64,000 nt of DNA from Brachyspira sp. (GTDB lineage Bacteria; Spirochaetota; Brachyspiria; Brachyspirales; Brachyspiraceae), in assembly GCF_029258575.1 (NCBI RefSeq), contig NZ_JARHYI010000143.1, positions 1-64,000 of the forward strand. Direction: 5' to 3'. The notes beneath the pieces are model-generated. The model saw only the letters and a list, made by a program, of their open reading frames with translations, ran no database searches and had not been told where the DNA came from. This document shows, piece after piece, positions 20,989 through 32,585 of the stretch; within the stretch, counting starts at the first letter, position 1, and every line of letters begins with the position of its first letter. The position numbers and the translations under genes are program-made.

Positions 20989-21378
20989 TTATTTTTTACC
21001 TGGTGCTTTTTTCTTACCAGCTATAGCTTTTCTAGCACCGCCGCCTCTTGCATTACGAGAATTGGTACGAGTGCGCTGACCATGTACAGGAAGCCTCTTA
21101 ATATGACGCATTCCGCGATATGAGTGAATATCTTTTAAACGTTTTATATTATTATAAAGTTCTGTACGTAAATCACCTTCTACTTTAGTAGTGGCTTCTA
21201 TAGCATCTCTCAAAGCAGTAATTTGTGCATCTGTTAAATCTTTAGCCTTAATAGAATAATCTATATTGGCTTTATCACAAATAACATGTGCAAGAGTACG
21301 TCCTATACCATATATATCAGTAAGGGCTATTTCTATTCTTTTATTATTTCTTATCTCAACACCCATTAAGCGTGCCAT
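20989..21378 (-). CDS. rpsM: 30S ribosomal protein S13
   Basis: IALTDIYGIGRTLA; RGMRHIKRLPVHGQRTRTNSR. Confidence 0.97.
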   Translation of the reverse strand: MARLMGVEIRNNKRIEIALTDIYGIGRTLAHVICDKANIDYSIKAKDLTDAQITALRDAIEATTKVEGDLRTELYNNIKRLKDIHSYRGMRHIKRLPVHGQRTRTNSRNARGGGARKAIAGKKKAPGKK

Positions 21379-21400
21379 ATTAATTATCTCCTTAAATTAA

Positions 21401-21517
21401 TTACTTCTGTTTTTGTTTATGTCTTGGGTTTTTCTTACATATAACTCTAACGACGCCTTTTCTTTTAACTATTTGGCAGTCATTACAACGTTTTTTTATA
21501 GAACTTTTTACTTTCAT
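21401..21517 (-). CDS. rpmJ: 50S ribosomal protein L36 (38 aa, absent from ORF track)
   Basis: Hand translation [38 protein letters not shown]. Confidence 0.95.
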   Translation of the reverse strand: MKVKSSIKKRCNDCQIVKRKGVVRVICKKNPRHKQKQK

Positions 21518-21541
21518 TGTAACTAATCTCCATTTAATTGA

Positions 21542-21760
21542 TTACTTATAACGATAAATTATTCTGCCCTTTGTTAAGTCATAGGGAGACATTTCTATAG
21601 TTACTTTATCACCAGGAAGTATACGAATAAAATTCATACGCATTTTACCTGATATATGAGCCAATATCTTATGACCATTTTCTAATTCTACTCTAAAAGT
21701 AGCATTTGGAAGAGGTTCTACTACAGTACCCTCAACCTCTATAGTTTCTCTTTCAGCCAT
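21542..21760 (-). CDS. infA: Translation initiation factor IF-1
   Basis: [33 protein letters not shown]. Confidence 0.97.
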   Translation of the reverse strand: MAERETIEVEGTVVEPLPNATFRVELENGHKILAHISGKMRMNFIRILPGDKVTIEMSPYDLTKGRIIYRYK

Positions 21761-21765
21761 ATTAT

Positions 21766-23106
21766 TTACCTTCTCACCTTAGATTTCTTCAATATGCCGT
21801 CATAGTTATGCATTTGTAAATAGGACTCTATTTGTTTCAATAACTCAACAGCAACACTAACGCTAATCATTACAGATGTTCCTCCCATCAAATAAACAAG
21901 AGAATTATTTGTACCTCTGAAAGGTGCAAATATAGGAATCTTAGACATTAAATCTGGAAATACTGCTATAGCTGCCAAAAATATTGAACCGCCTATAGTA
22001 ATTCTGCTTAATACTGTTTTAAGATATTCAGCAGTTTGAGTTCCAGGTCTGTATCCTGGAATAAATCCGCCTGATTTTTTAAGATTCTCTGCTATATCAT
22101 CAGGATTAAACTGTACTGATGTATAAACATAGGCAAACATTATAACTAAAAGACAATAAAGAATTATATAAGCCCAACTACCATAAGAGAAGAACCTAAG
22201 CAAAGCATCAAGCCATCTCCATTGAACTCCTCTAGTTAAGCTAGCTACTTGAGCAGGTATTGCCATTAAAGCAGAAGCAAATATTATAGGTATAACTCCA
22301 GAAGGGTTGATTTTAAAAGGTATATGAGTAGACTGAGCACCAAATACTTTTCTACCAACCACTCTTTTAGCATACTGAACAGGAATTCTTCTTTGTCCAC
22401 TTTCTTCATAAACTACACAGAATATTACTATAGCAAAAATAATAAAGAAAAGAACTATTACTAAAGAATTCAAATATTCGCTTTCCCTTTTCTGTATAAC
22501 ATCATAAACACCAGCAGGAATACGAGCAACAATACCAGCGAAAATTATAACAGATATACCGTTACCAAGGCCGCGTTCTGTGATTTGGTCACCCATCCAC
22601 ATCAAGAACATGGTACCAGCAGTAGCTGTTACAACCACTAACAATATAAATCCTATACCAGGATCCATAAATATCATAGCACCTTCATTTATACTCTGTA
22701 TCCAACTAGCCATAGCTGCAGATTGTACTATACAAAGAACAAGTGTTAGATATCTAACATACTGATTTATTTTTTTACGACCAGTTTCACCTTCTTTTTG
22801 CATTCTTTCCAAAGCTGGAATAACCACACCAAGAAGCTGCATTATAATTGAAGCAGAAATATAAGGCATAATACCTAATGCCAATATAGAAAATCTAAAT
22901 AAAGCACCACCTGAGAATAGATCCATTATAGTTAAAAGACCAGCACCACCTTGTGATGAGGACAAAAAGCCCAATAATGCTGTAGGATCTATACCTGGTG
23001 TCGGAATATGACTTCCTATTCTATATACTAATATAGCAATTATAGTAAAAAGAATTCTACTTCTTAACTCTGGTACTCTAAATATATTAGCAAATGATTT
23101 CAACAT
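21766..23106 (-). CDS. secY: Preprotein translocase SecY
   Basis: IPTPGID; polytopic; [16 protein letters not shown]. Confidence 0.97.
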   Translation of the reverse strand: MLKSFANIFRVPELRSRILFTIIAILVYRIGSHIPTPGIDPTALLGFLSSSQGGAGLLTIMDLFSGGALFRFSILALGIMPYISASIIMQLLGVVIPALERMQKEGETGRKKINQYVRYLTLVLCIVQSAAMASWIQSINEGAMIFMDPGIGFILLVVVTATAGTMFLMWMGDQITERGLGNGISVIIFAGIVARIPAGVYDVIQKRESEYLNSLVIVLFFIIFAIVIFCVVYEESGQRRIPVQYAKRVVGRKVFGAQSTHIPFKINPSGVIPIIFASALMAIPAQVASLTRGVQWRWLDALLRFFSYGSWAYIILYCLLVIMFAYVYTSVQFNPDDIAENLKKSGGFIPGYRPGTQTAEYLKTVLSRITIGGSIFLAAIAVFPDLMSKIPIFAPFRGTNNSLVYLMGGTSVMISVSVAVELLKQIESYLQMHNYDGILKKSKVRR

Positions 23107-23117
23107 TATAATTTACC

Positions 23118-23624
23118 TTAAGATTTTTTATCTTCTTTTTTTCTAATATATTTTTTACGTTCATAAATTATAACTTTGCCACCTGATTTTTCAATCTTTT
23201 CTACAGCTTTTTTACTAGCCATATCAACTGTAATAGTAAAAGCATTTTTCACTTCACCCATAGAAAGAAGTTTTATATAATCTCTCTTAGATGATAAAAA
23301 TCCTTGCTGAAGCAAAGTTTCTCTTGTAATTTCATTAGAACCAATAGAATCTAAATCACCAACATTAATAATATTTACACATTTTTTAAAAGCTGCATTA
23401 GTGAATCCACTTTTAGGAATTCTTCTATGTAAAGGCATTTGTCCACCCTCAAAACCAGATCTTCTACTATAACCACTACGTGACTGTGCCCCTTTATCAC
23501 CTCTGCCTGCCGTACAGCCCCAACCAGAACCTTGTCCGCGTCCTACTCTATGACGTTTCTTGCTTGAACCTTTTGGAGCTCTCAATATTTTTGTATTTTC
23601 TTGTGCCATTTTTAAGAACCTCAC
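23118..23624 (-). CDS. rplO: 50S ribosomal protein L15
   Basis: [33 protein letters not shown]; real start may be MAQENTK (23609). Confidence 0.95.
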   Translation of the reverse strand: MRFLKMAQENTKILRAPKGSSKKRHRVGRGQGSGWGCTAGRGDKGAQSRSGYSRRSGFEGGQMPLHRRIPKSGFTNAAFKKCVNIINVGDLDSIGSNEITRETLLQQGFLSSKRDYIKLLSMGEVKNAFTITVDMASKKAVEKIEKSGGKVIIYERKKYIRKKEDKKS

Positions 23625-23800
23625 TTATACTCTACTTTAAGAAGGTGTGATATTTTATTTATCATTCCATTTATCTGAGGAGTTGCTTCATGTTCTACAA
23701 CTCTTTTTCTCTTTTTAAAACCCAATGCTACAACTGTATCTCTTTGAGATTTTTCATAGCCTATAGGAGATTTTACTAATGTTATTACAACTTTAGCCAT
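23621..23800 (-). CDS. rpmD: 50S ribosomal protein L30 (59 aa, absent from ORF track)
   Basis: Hand translation [59 protein letters not shown]. Confidence 0.93.
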   Translation of the reverse strand: MAKVVITLVKSPIGYEKSQRDTVVALGFKKRKRVVEHEATPQINGMINKISHLLKVEYK

Positions 23801-24324
23801 TATTCTGCCCTCCCATAAATCTGGTCTATACTAATTCCTCTTTTATTAGCCATATACTCTACTGTTTTTAAAGATTTTAAACCTTCAAAAGTAGCTTTAG
23901 CCAAATTCATTGAATTGTTATTACCCAAAGATTTAGAAAGAATATTTTTTACTCCAGCCAATTCTAATACAGCACGTGCAGGACCTCCTGAAATAACTCC
24001 AGTACCTTTAGAAGCAGGTTTCATAATTATTCTGCTACTCCTAAATACACCTACTGTATTATGAGGAATAGTTTCACCTTTTAGGTTAACTTCTATCATA
24101 TTCTTTTTAGCTTGCTCTATAGCCTTTCTAATAGCATCTGGTACTTCATTAGCTTTACCATAACCTAAACCAACATGACCGTTTTTATCTCCTAAAACCA
24201 TCAAAGCCGCAAATCTAAAACGTCTTCCGCCTTTCATAACTTTAGCTACTCTATTTAAAGTTATAAGACGCTCTTCATACATACTTTTTTCTTCGTTATT
24301 GTTTATATCGTGTGCCAAGGTCAT
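23800..24324 (-). CDS. rpsE: 30S ribosomal protein S5
   Basis: [35 protein letters not shown]. Confidence 0.97.
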   Translation of the reverse strand: MTLAHDINNNEEKSMYEERLITLNRVAKVMKGGRRFRFAALMVLGDKNGHVGLGYGKANEVPDAIRKAIEQAKKNMIEVNLKGETIPHNTVGVFRSSRIIMKPASKGTGVISGGPARAVLELAGVKNILSKSLGNNNSMNLAKATFEGLKSLKTVEYMANKRGISIDQIYGRAE

Positions 24325-24329
24325 ACTCC

Positions 24330-24686
24330 TTAAAATTTCAATCCTGCTTCACGAGCACTATCAGCCAAGGATTTTATTTTTCCATGATATATATAGCCGT
24401 TTCTATCAAATAAAACTTCGCTTATGTTTTTCTCTTTTGCTCTAGTAGCTAATACCTTTCCTACCTCTTTGGCTACATCTACATTCTTACCACTTTTTAA
24501 ATCTTTTTCTTGAGAAGATGCCGATACTAAAGTTATACCTTTACTATCATCTATTATTTGAGCAGATACATATTTAAGACTTTTATAAACTGTAAGTCTT
24601 GGACGCTCTGAACTTCCCTCTATTTTTATACGTATACTTCTTTTTCTTCTTTCGCGTTGAGCTTTAATTTTTTCTCTTAAACTCAT
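24330..24686 (-). CDS. rplR: 50S ribosomal protein L18
   Basis: [35 protein letters not shown]. Confidence 0.96.
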   Translation of the reverse strand: MSLREKIKAQRERRKRSIRIKIEGSSERPRLTVYKSLKYVSAQIIDDSKGITLVSASSQEKDLKSGKNVDVAKEVGKVLATRAKEKNISEVLFDRNGYIYHGKIKSLADSAREAGLKF

Positions 24687-24696
24687 AAAACCCCCC

Positions 24697-25269
24697 TTAC
24701 TTAGCAGCTTTTTTACTTTCTTTATATTTTATATACTCGCCTTCAAATCTAACACCTTTACCTTTATAAGGCTCAACAGGTCTTTTCTTTTTGATATTCA
24801 TAGCAAGCTCGCCTACTTGTTCTTTATCATTACCTTCTATAATGATCTTTGTATCTTTCTCTACTGTTACTTGTACACCTTCAGGTATTTTCATTTTAAC
24901 ATCACTAGAGAAACCTAATTGCAATGTTATAGTATCCCCTTGAACATTAGAACGATAACCAGTACCCTCTAACTGTAATACCTTTTTATATCCAGTTGTA
25001 ACGCCTTCTATCATATTAGAAACAAGTTTCCACACTAAACCTAATTGTGCAGAATATTTAGCCCTATTTTCTTTAATAGCTGTTTCATCAGTACTGTTAA
25101 TCTTAGGAGGCTTAACCCAAAGAGAATTATTTTCAAGTTCAAGTATTATATAATCAAAAAACTCTCTTGTCAACTCCCCTCTTTTACCTTTTACGATTAC
25201 TTTATGTCCGTCTACTTTAATTTCAACGCCCTGAGGTATCGATATAGGTTTATTTGCTAATCTACTCAT
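24697..25269 (-). CDS. rplF: 50S ribosomal protein L6
   Basis: MSRLANKPISIPQGVEIK; KRPVEPYKGKGVRF. Confidence 0.97.
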   Translation of the reverse strand: MSRLANKPISIPQGVEIKVDGHKVIVKGKRGELTREFFDYIILELENNSLWVKPPKINSTDETAIKENRAKYSAQLGLVWKLVSNMIEGVTTGYKKVLQLEGTGYRSNVQGDTITLQLGFSSDVKMKIPEGVQVTVEKDTKIIIEGNDKEQVGELAMNIKKKRPVEPYKGKGVRFEGEYIKYKESKKAAK

Positions 25270-25290
25270 TATTAATACCCTCTTAATTTA

Positions 25291-25692
25291 TTACCATACA
25301 TAGCATAGAACTTCGCCGCCAACATTTTCTTTTCTAGCTTCTTTATCTGTCATAACACCTTTACTTGTAGATATTACAGATATTCCAAATCCATTTTTTA
25401 CCTGAGGTATAGTGTCTACTGAAGTATATACTCTCAAACCAGGAGTTGATACTCTTTGAATTCCTTCTATTACTGAACTTCCCTCATAATATTTTAGATC
25501 TATTTCTATGCGGAAGAAATTTTTATCTTTTACTTCTACTTTTTTGAAGTCATTAATATACCCTTCTTTCTTTAAAATTGCAAGTATATTTTCCATTTTT
25601 CTAGAAAAAGGTATAGTAACAACTTCTTTTTTTGCTCTACAACCATTTCTTATTATAGTTAAAGCATCTGCTATTGGATCATGTACGCTCAT
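25291..25692 (-). CDS. rpsH: 30S ribosomal protein S8
   Basis: DPIADALTIIRNG; GFGISVISTSKGVMTDKEAR. Confidence 0.97.
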   Translation of the reverse strand: MSVHDPIADALTIIRNGCRAKKEVVTIPFSRKMENILAILKKEGYINDFKKVEVKDKNFFRIEIDLKYYEGSSVIEGIQRVSTPGLRVYTSVDTIPQVKNGFGISVISTSKGVMTDKEARKENVGGEVLCYVW

Positions 25693-25707
25693 TCATATTC
25701 TCCTTAA

Positions 25708-25893
25708 TTACCAACTAGACTTAGTTACGCCCGGTATCAAACCTTTATTTGCCAAATCTCTAAAACATATTCTGCACATCTTGTACTGTCTTATATAAGC
25801 ACGAGGTCTGCCGCATATTGGGCAACGATTATATTGTCTTGTTTTATATTTTTGTTTTTTTGTAGCTTTAACTTTAAGTGCCAATCTAGCCAT
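25708..25893 (-). CDS. rpsZ: 30S ribosomal protein S14 type Z (zinc)
   Basis: 61 aa with [25 protein letters not shown] zinc ligands. Confidence 0.96.
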   Translation of the reverse strand: MARLALKVKATKKQKYKTRQYNRCPICGRPRAYIRQYKMCRICFRDLANKGLIPGVTKSSW

Positions 25894-26456
25894 TATTTAT
25901 TCTCCTGACTTTTAGGTGCTGCACGAAATGGCAAACCAACTCTCTCTAGTAAAGTGCGTGCCATATCGTCATTATCTGCTGTTGTTACTATTGTAATATT
26001 TAAACCTTTTACAGCATCTGTTTTATCAAAACTTATCTCTGGAAATATTGTATGCTCTTTGATTCCCAAATTATAATTACCATTACCGTCAAAACCTTTT
26101 CTAGGAATACCTTGGAAGTCTCTTACTCTAGGCAAAGCAATGAAAATTAATCTTTCAAGAAAATCATACATTCTTTCGCCTCTTAAAGTTACTCTGCATC
26201 CTATAGGCATACCTTGTCTTAATTTGAAGTTAGCTATAGATTTTTTAGCTCTTGTTATAACAGCTCTCTGACCTGCTATTTGGCTTAATTCTTCTACAGC
26301 AGAATCAACATATTTCTTATCTGTTACAGCCTGAGTTACTCCCATATTGATGATGATTTTCTCTATTTTAGGTATAGCCATAGTAGAGCCTAAATTCATA
26401 TCTTTTAAAAGAGACTGTTTAATTTCTTTTTCATACCTATCTTTCAATACTGACAT
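25893..26456 (-). CDS. rplE: 50S ribosomal protein L5
   Basis: [30 protein letters not shown]. Confidence 0.97.
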   Translation of the reverse strand: MSVLKDRYEKEIKQSLLKDMNLGSTMAIPKIEKIIINMGVTQAVTDKKYVDSAVEELSQIAGQRAVITRAKKSIANFKLRQGMPIGCRVTLRGERMYDFLERLIFIALPRVRDFQGIPRKGFDGNGNYNLGIKEHTIFPEISFDKTDAVKGLNITIVTTADNDDMARTLLERVGLPFRAAPKSQENK

Positions 26457-26473
26457 AATTTATTTTCTCCTAC

Positions 26474-26815
26474 TTACTTGTCAAGAACTTCGCCTGATTT
26501 TTTGGCATATCTTTTTAATTTTCCATCTACTTCTTTTCTTCCAACTCTAGTAGTCTTTCCTGCTTTATTTACGACCATTACATTGGATATATGTATTGAA
26601 GCTTCTTTCTCAACTATACCGCCCTTTTGATTTTCCTGACTTTTAGGCATAGTCTTTTTTACCATATTAATATTCTTTACTAAAACTCTGCCTCTTGACC
26701 TATCTATAGACAATACTTCGCCGCGTTCTCCGCTCTGCTCTCCAGATATTACCTCAACAGTATCGCCTTTTTTTACTTTGTATTTTGTCTTACTTAAATC
26801 TTGTTTCTTTATCAT
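26474..26815 (-). CDS. rplX: 50S ribosomal protein L24
   Basis: KKGDTVEVISGEQSGERGEVL; KOW motif. Confidence 0.96.
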   Translation of the reverse strand: MIKKQDLSKTKYKVKKGDTVEVISGEQSGERGEVLSIDRSRGRVLVKNINMVKKTMPKSQENQKGGIVEKEASIHISNVMVVNKAGKTTRVGRKEVDGKLKRYAKKSGEVLDK

Positions 26816-26817
26816 AA

Positions 26818-27204
26818 TTATATTACCTCTGGTGCAAGTGATACTATCTTCATAAAACCTCTGTCTCTAAGTTCACGAGCTACAGGTCCGAATATACGCT
26901 TACCTCTAGGCTCTTTTTTATCATCTACTATAACAGCAGCATTCTCGTCAAAACGAATATATGAACCATCTGGACGTCTAACTTCTTTTTTTACTCTTAC
27001 TATTACAGCTTTTACTACTTTACCTTTTTCTATAGAGCAAGTAGGTATTATATCTGTTACAGAACAAACGATTATATCACCTAAAGTAGCATATCTGCGT
27101 CTGCTTCCACCTAATACCTTAATACATTTTAACTTCTTTACGCCTGTGTTGTCGGCTACATTAAGAGTACTTGGTACTTGTATCATATTCTTACTCTCCT
27201 TCAA
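26818..27204 (-). CDS. rplN: 50S ribosomal protein L14
   Basis: [27 protein letters not shown]; start may be 27189. Confidence 0.97.
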   Translation of the reverse strand: MKESKNMIQVPSTLNVADNTGVKKLKCIKVLGGSRRRYATLGDIIVCSVTDIIPTCSIEKGKVVKAVIVRVKKEVRRPDGSYIRFDENAAVIVDDKKEPRGKRIFGPVARELRDRGFMKIVSLAPEVI

Positions 27205-27553
27205 CCTGTGAAGAAACTGCTGTTTCTAGAGCATGTTTTTCACGTTTTAATACGCTTTCTACATCGCGGTCCATAGAATCTTTTTCTATACGCTCTGCTT
27301 TCTTTATTATTTTTGTTAATCTGAATTTTTTATCTTTACTAAGAGGTCTACACTCTATTACTCTTACTAAATCGCCTTCATGACATTCATTTTTTTCATC
27401 ATGAGCTTTATATCTTTTATTTTTACTAATAGTTTTACCATAGAGTGGGTGTTTCTGCTTACTTTCTACTTTTACAACTATAGTTTTATCCATTTTGTCA
27501 GAAACTACAATTCCCTCAAGTACTCTTTTATATTTTTTTGCTTTGCTTTCCAC
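27191..27553 (-). CDS. rpsQ: 30S ribosomal protein S17 with C-terminal extension
   Basis: [33 protein letters not shown]. Confidence 0.95.
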   Translation of the reverse strand: MESKAKKYKRVLEGIVVSDKMDKTIVVKVESKQKHPLYGKTISKNKRYKAHDEKNECHEGDLVRVIECRPLSKDKKFRLTKIIKKAERIEKDSMDRDVESVLKREKHALETAVSSQVEGE

Positions 27554-27565
27554 AGTAATACCTCA

Positions 27566-27769
27566 CTATTTTTTTATGCCAAGTTCATGCTGACGAATAA
27601 ATGTCTTAACTCTAGCTATATCTTTACGAACTTTTTTAAGTTGATGAGTTTGTCTTGCATCACCAACCACTTTTTCAAATCTATGCTCTTGATATTCTTT
27701 CTCTAATTTTAGAAGTTCACTTTTAAGCTCTTCTAAACCTAATGACTTATAATCTTTACTTTTAGCCAT
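27566..27769 (-). CDS. rpmC: 50S ribosomal protein L29
   Basis: Size, position, KVRKDIARVKTFIRQHE. Confidence 0.93.
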   Translation of the reverse strand: MAKSKDYKSLGLEELKSELLKLEKEYQEHRFEKVVGDARQTHQLKKVRKDIARVKTFIRQHELGIKK

Positions 27770-28182
27770 TATATAGCCTCCCTCTTAATGAACTTTGTTT
27801 TGATAGGAAGCTTGAAACCAGCTAATCTGAAAGCTGATTGAGCTAATTCCTCTGGAACACCCGCTATTTCAAATATAATTTTTCCAGGTTTAACTACAGC
27901 TACCCAATATTCAACATTACCTTTACCTTTACCCATTCTAGTTTCAGCAGGCTTTTTAGTATAAGGTTTATCTGGAAATACTTTTATCCACATTTTACCC
28001 ACACGCTTAACATGTCTTGATATAGCAATACGTGCAGCCTCAATTTGTCTATCTGTAAGCCATACAGGTTCTAATGCCATAAGACCATAATCTCCGAAAG
28101 TCAAATTACTTCCTCTCTTAGATTTACCTTTCATTCTTCCTCTATGATGTTTACGATATTTCATTCTTGATGGTTGTAACAT
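27769..28182 (-). CDS. rplP: 50S ribosomal protein L16
   Basis: [42 protein letters not shown]. Confidence 0.97.
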   Translation of the reverse strand: MLQPSRMKYRKHHRGRMKGKSKRGSNLTFGDYGLMALEPVWLTDRQIEAARIAISRHVKRVGKMWIKVFPDKPYTKKPAETRMGKGKGNVEYWVAVVKPGKIIFEIAGVPEELAQSAFRLAGFKLPIKTKFIKREAI

Positions 28183-28919
28183 TATCTATCTCCTTTGGCA
28201 CTGATAACTTTACCTGCATCATCTTGCTTATGTTCTTTCTTATCAAGAATTTCTCCCTTATAGATCCACACTTTTATTCCGATAATACCGAATGTAGTAA
28301 GTGCTTCTGCAGTGCCGTAATCTATATTAGCTCTTAATGTATGTAATGGTACTGAACCATTTTTGTATTGTTCTGTTCTAGCAATATCTGCACCTGCTAA
28401 ACGACCAGAACACATAACTTTTATACCTTTAGCACCTTTCTTCATAGCCTGAGTTATAACACTTTTCATAGCTCTTCTAAAAGCAACACGCATCTCTAAT
28501 TGACGAGCAACATTCTGAGCAGCTAAATTAGCATCTAATTCTGCATCTCTAATTTCTGTAATAGAGAAATGAACTGGTTTTTTTACCATTTTTTGAACTG
28601 TTGTTTTCACAGTTTCAACTCTCTGTCCTTTAGGACCTATTACAACACCTGCTCTTGCAGTAGAGATGAAAATATTTATTCTATCTGGGAAACGTACTAT
28701 TTGTATATCAGATATAGCAGGGTCAAAAGACTCTTTTTTTCCACCTATTTTCTTTTGTTCTTCTTTTAATGTTTTATAGTAATAATTCATTATATAGCGT
28801 CTGATAGATAAATCTTCATGCAAACTATCTGCATAAGTTCTGCTATCTTCAAACCATTTACTAGACCAAGTTTTGTTAATTCCGAGTCTTAAACCTATTG
28901 GACTAACCTTTTGACCCAT
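28182..28919 (-). CDS. rpsC: 30S ribosomal protein S3
   Basis: [20 protein letters not shown] domain. Confidence 0.97.
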   Translation of the reverse strand: MGQKVSPIGLRLGINKTWSSKWFEDSRTYADSLHEDLSIRRYIMNYYYKTLKEEQKKIGGKKESFDPAISDIQIVRFPDRINIFISTARAGVVIGPKGQRVETVKTTVQKMVKKPVHFSITEIRDAELDANLAAQNVARQLEMRVAFRRAMKSVITQAMKKGAKGIKVMCSGRLAGADIARTEQYKNGSVPLHTLRANIDYGTAEALTTFGIIGIKVWIYKGEILDKKEHKQDDAGKVISAKGDR

Positions 28920-28922
28920 AGT

Positions 28923-29330
28923 TTATACCTCCGCTGCTTTAGGTGCTTCTTCTTTCTTAGCACTCTTAACTTTAATTTTTTTCTTTTCAGGTTTTTTATC
29001 ATCACTTAATACTATAGTAATATGTGAAAGTCTTTTTAATATTGGATCAGCACTTCCTCTGCTTGCTGCACGTATTCTTTTTAAAGTTGGAGCTTTATCC
29101 ACATAAGCAGCTTTTACCCATAATGTATCTGGATTGATATTTCTTGATTGGAATATAGCATTAGCTATTCCACTCTTAATAGCCTTTCTTAGAACTACTG
29201 ATGACATCTGAGGCATTGTTGCCAAATTGAATATAGCATGATTAACATACTCTCCTTTAACAAAAGGAAGAAGTCTTGCTACCTTTCTGCGACCAATGCG
29301 TAAATAACGTACCTTTACTTTATAATCCAT
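28923..29330 (-). CDS. rplV: 50S ribosomal protein L22
   Basis: YLRIGRRKVARLLPFVKG; KRIRAASRGSADPILKRLSHITIVL. Confidence 0.96.
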   Translation of the reverse strand: MDYKVKVRYLRIGRRKVARLLPFVKGEYVNHAIFNLATMPQMSSVVLRKAIKSGIANAIFQSRNINPDTLWVKAAYVDKAPTLKRIRAASRGSADPILKRLSHITIVLSDDKKPEKKKIKVKSAKKEEAPKAAEV

Positions 29331-29341
29331 AGTCTAAATCC

Positions 29342-29611
29342 TTATTTCTTACCTACTTTAGCGGCACCTGCATGAGATATAAATTTTCTTGTTGGTGCAA
29401 ATTCGCCTAATTTATGACCTATCATATTTTCTTGTATATAAACTGCTACAAATGTTTTTCCATTATGAACATTTATAGTGAAACCTATCATCTCTGGAAT
29501 AATTGTTGAAGCACGGCTATAAGTTTTTATTTGATGCTTATTATCTCCAGCTTGTATCTTCTTAAAAAGATTCTTATCTACAAAAGGTCCTTTTTTAATA
29601 GAGCGAGACAT
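29342..29611 (-). CDS. rpsS: 30S ribosomal protein S19
   Basis: [32 protein letters not shown]. Confidence 0.97.
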   Translation of the reverse strand: MSRSIKKGPFVDKNLFKKIQAGDNKHQIKTYSRASTIIPEMIGFTINVHNGKTFVAVYIQENMIGHKLGEFAPTRKFISHAGAAKVGKK

Positions 29612-30447
29612 TATTTCTTACCCCCTCTTCTCTTAATTATTAATCTGTCAGAATATTTATGCTTCTTTCTAGTCTTATATCCCTTAGTAGGTACACCTGT
29701 TGGTGAAACTGGATGTGGATTACCTTGTCCGCTCTTACCTTCACCACCACCATGAGGGTGATCTACTGGGTTCATTACAACACCTCTTACTTTTGGTCTT
29801 CTACCTTTATGTCTTGTAGTACCAGCTTTACCATCTGTAGTATTGAAATGATCTAAATTACCAATCTGACCTATAGTAGCATAACAATTTTCTAATATTC
29901 TTCTCTCTTCGCCTGAACGAAGTCTTATTACACAATAACCGCCTGATTTAGCTGTTATTTGAGCACCACCTCCTGCTGCTCTAACAAGCTGACCACCTTT
30001 ACCAGGAGTTATTTCAATGTTATGTATTATAGTACCTAATGGAATTTTTTTCAATGGTAAACTGCATCCAATTTTAACTTTTGCATTCTCTCCGCTTACT
30101 ACTCTATCTCCTACATTAAGTCCCAATGGCCATATTATGTATCTTTTCTCGCCATCTGTATAGTGAAGTAATGCTATACGAGCAGTTCTGTTAGGATCAT
30201 ACTCTATAGAAACTACTTTAGCCTCTATATCATGTTTATCTCTTCTAAAATCTACAAATCTAAATAATTTTTTATGTCCGCCTCCGCGACGACGCATAGT
30301 TATACGACCATTTGTACTGCGTCCGCTTATACGTTTTTTTCCGCATACTAATGATTTACAAGGCTCATTTGTTGTAATATCCGAAAAATCAACTACTGTA
30401 CGATAACGCAAACTTGGTGTTGTCGGTTTAAATTTCTTAATAGCCAT
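29611..30447 (-). CDS. rplB: 50S ribosomal protein L2
   Basis: [49 protein letters not shown]. Confidence 0.97.
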   Translation of the reverse strand: MAIKKFKPTTPSLRYRTVVDFSDITTNEPCKSLVCGKKRISGRSTNGRITMRRRGGGHKKLFRFVDFRRDKHDIEAKVVSIEYDPNRTARIALLHYTDGEKRYIIWPLGLNVGDRVVSGENAKVKIGCSLPLKKIPLGTIIHNIEITPGKGGQLVRAAGGGAQITAKSGGYCVIRLRSGEERRILENCYATIGQIGNLDHFNTTDGKAGTTRHKGRRPKVRGVVMNPVDHPHGGGEGKSGQGNPHPVSPTGVPTKGYKTRKKHKYSDRLIIKRRGGKK

Positions 30448-30459
30448 CGGTATCCCTCA

Positions 30460-30783
30460 TTATTTTACTATATCTATTGTCTCTTTGCCGTCAAGAACTA
30501 TTATCGCTTTCTTATAACTGCGTGTATATCCGCGTCTGCTCATTCTGCGATTTTTCTTTTTAGGCTTTACATTTATTATCTTACAATCTAGCGGATGTAC
30601 ATTAAATATTTTTGCAACCGCTTTCATCAATTCCCGCTTATTAGCGTCCTGTCTTACTTTAAATACATAATAACGCTTCTCTGTTCCTTTAGGCTCAGTT
30701 CTAAGCATATTACTTTTTTCTGTAAGTATAGGCTCAATCAAAAGTGAATACATGCTCATATTTTTAACCCTTAATTCTAGCAT
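30460..30783 (-). CDS. rplW: 50S ribosomal protein L23
   Basis: EPILTEKSNML; true start probably 30759 or 30753. Confidence 0.95.
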   Translation of the reverse strand: MLELRVKNMSMYSLLIEPILTEKSNMLRTEPKGTEKRYYVFKVRQDANKRELMKAVAKIFNVHPLDCKIINVKPKKKNRRMSRRGYTRSYKKAIIVLDGKETIDIVK

Positions 30784-31411
30784 TTAATTTAGATAAAGCT
30801 GTTTTAGTAAAATACACCTCATCAGCATAAAACAAAGGATGTATAGACATACTGTCTGCATTTACAAGCTTTAAATCTTTGATGTTTCTTAAAGATAATA
30901 ATAACTTATTATAATTATCTCCTAAAGATTCATCTTTACCTACCACAAATGCCACCTTTCTTGTATTTGGTTCTTTAACCTTACTTATAAAACTAGCCAT
31001 TCTTTTTGTTTTTGGGGCATCAAAAGTAAAATCCTCAAAAACTTTAAGAACATTGCTTGCATATTTTAAAGATAAAACAGACAATAGAGCCTTACGTTTC
31101 ATTTTCTTTGGCAATCTATAGCTATAATCTCTAGGCTTTGGAGTATGTGTTTTACCACCGCCTACCCAAATTGGGGATCTAGTAGAACCTGCTCTTGCTC
31201 TTCCTGTACCTTTTTGTCTCCAAGGCTTTTTACCGCCTCCTGAAACTTCTGCTCTTGTTTTAGTAGAGTGAGTTCCCTGACGTCTATTAGCTAATTCATT
31301 TTTGATTGCTTCGTAAAGTAGATTATTGTTAACTTCTGATTTAAATATCTCATCAACAATCTCTAAATTGCCTACGCTATCTCCATTTTCATTTAGTATT
31401 ACTACTTCCAT
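30764..31411 (-). CDS. rplD: 50S ribosomal protein L4
   Basis: RQGTHSTKTRAEVSGGGKKPWRQKGTGRARAGSTRSPIWVGGG. Confidence 0.97.
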   Translation of the reverse strand: MEVVILNENGDSVGNLEIVDEIFKSEVNNNLLYEAIKNELANRRQGTHSTKTRAEVSGGGKKPWRQKGTGRARAGSTRSPIWVGGGKTHTPKPRDYSYRLPKKMKRKALLSVLSLKYASNVLKVFEDFTFDAPKTKRMASFISKVKEPNTRKVAFVVGKDESLGDNYNKLLLSLRNIKDLKLVNADSMSIHPLFYADEVYFTKTALSKLNARIKG

Positions 31412-31440
31412 TTTATCATCCTGTTATTATTTCACTCTAA

Positions 31441-32094
31441 TTAATTCATTGAGTTTTTCTTCTTATTACGTTTCTTTACTGCTGATGTTAATTTAATTAT
31501 ACTGTTTATAGCACCAGGTATAGAACCTTTAATCATAATTAAATTATCATCTGGTCTTATTTCAACTACTTTCAAGTTTTGTATAGTAGTTAAAGCATTA
31601 CCCATATGTCCAGGCATACCTTTACCTTTCCATACTCTTGCAGGGTAACTGTTACATCCTATAGAACCTGCTCTTCTTCTGAAGTTAGAACCATGGCTCA
31701 TAGGACCGCCGTCATAATTATGTCTTTTCATTACTCCAGCAAAACCTCTACCTTTACTCAAAGAACTAACATCTATAAAATCGCCTGCTTGAAATATATC
31801 TGCTTTAAGTTCCTGACCTACAGTATAAGAACTAGCATCGTCCATTCTGAACTCTTTTAAATATTTCTTAGGCTCTAAATTTGCTTTTTTAAACTGACCT
31901 ATTTGAGGCTTCTTTAAATGCTTTTCTTTTACGGCACCATAACCTAATTGAATAGCACTGTAGCCATCTTTCTCATTATCTCTTATCTGCATAACTGTGC
32001 ATGGTCCAGCCTCTACAACTGTTACTGCTATAGCATTACCAGTTTCATCGAAAACTGTTGTCATACCCAATTTTTTGCCAATTATTCCTACCAT
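31441..32094 (-). CDS. rplC: 50S ribosomal protein L3
   Basis: GIIGKKLGMTTVFDE; KGRGFAGVMKRHNYDGGPMSHGS. Confidence 0.97.
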   Translation of the reverse strand: MVGIIGKKLGMTTVFDETGNAIAVTVVEAGPCTVMQIRDNEKDGYSAIQLGYGAVKEKHLKKPQIGQFKKANLEPKKYLKEFRMDDASSYTVGQELKADIFQAGDFIDVSSLSKGRGFAGVMKRHNYDGGPMSHGSNFRRRAGSIGCNSYPARVWKGKGMPGHMGNALTTIQNLKVVEIRPDDNLIMIKGSIPGAINSIIKLTSAVKKRNKKKNSMN

Positions 32095-32197
32095 CGGCGA
32101 ATCCTCTATAATGATTTTACTTACTACTTTTCTATTGTTTCAAACTATTACAGATAAAACGTAGTAAAGCTTTATCTTTAATATTTCAATTAAACGC

Positions 32198-32503
32198 TTA
32201 TTTAAGCTGAACATCAACCCCAGCTGGAAGCGCTAATTTCTTAAGAGACTCTGTTGTCTGAGGTGTTACATCAAAGATATCTATTAATCTTTTATATATA
32301 CGCATCTCAAATTGTTCTCTTGACTTAATGTTTACATGCGGACTTCTTATTACTGTTACCTTACGAATACTTGTAGGTAATGGTATAGGTCCTGATACTC
32401 TAGCACCTGTTTTCTTTACACTGGCTACTATAGACTGAGCTGATTGATCAACAAGCTCAATATCAAAGGCTTTTAGTTTAACTCGTATTTTCTGTTCTTT
32501 CAT
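32198..32503 (-). CDS. rpsJ: 30S ribosomal protein S10
   Basis: [28 protein letters not shown]. Confidence 0.97.
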   Translation of the reverse strand: MKEQKIRVKLKAFDIELVDQSAQSIVASVKKTGARVSGPIPLPTSIRKVTVIRSPHVNIKSREQFEMRIYKRLIDIFDVTPQTTESLKKLALPAGVDVQLK

Positions 32504-32535
32504 AGCTTGAATTACTCGCTTTTTCTTAATTTATT

Positions 32536-32576
32536 AAAGGGTATATCTTTAATTGGAAAGGTATACCCTTTTATTT
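32536..32576 (-). terminator. Hairpin between tuf and rpsJ
   Basis: AAAGGGTATA...TATACCCTTTT just downstream of tuf. Confidence 0.6.
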
Positions 32577-32585
32577 CTTACTTAA

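Noticed and set aside
29531-29755. ORF on + strand opposite rpsS/rplB
   Set aside because: Antisense to highly conserved ribosomal genes; no independent coding signal
31606-31860. + strand ORF opposite rplC
   Set aside because: Antisense shadow; no signal or recognisable domain
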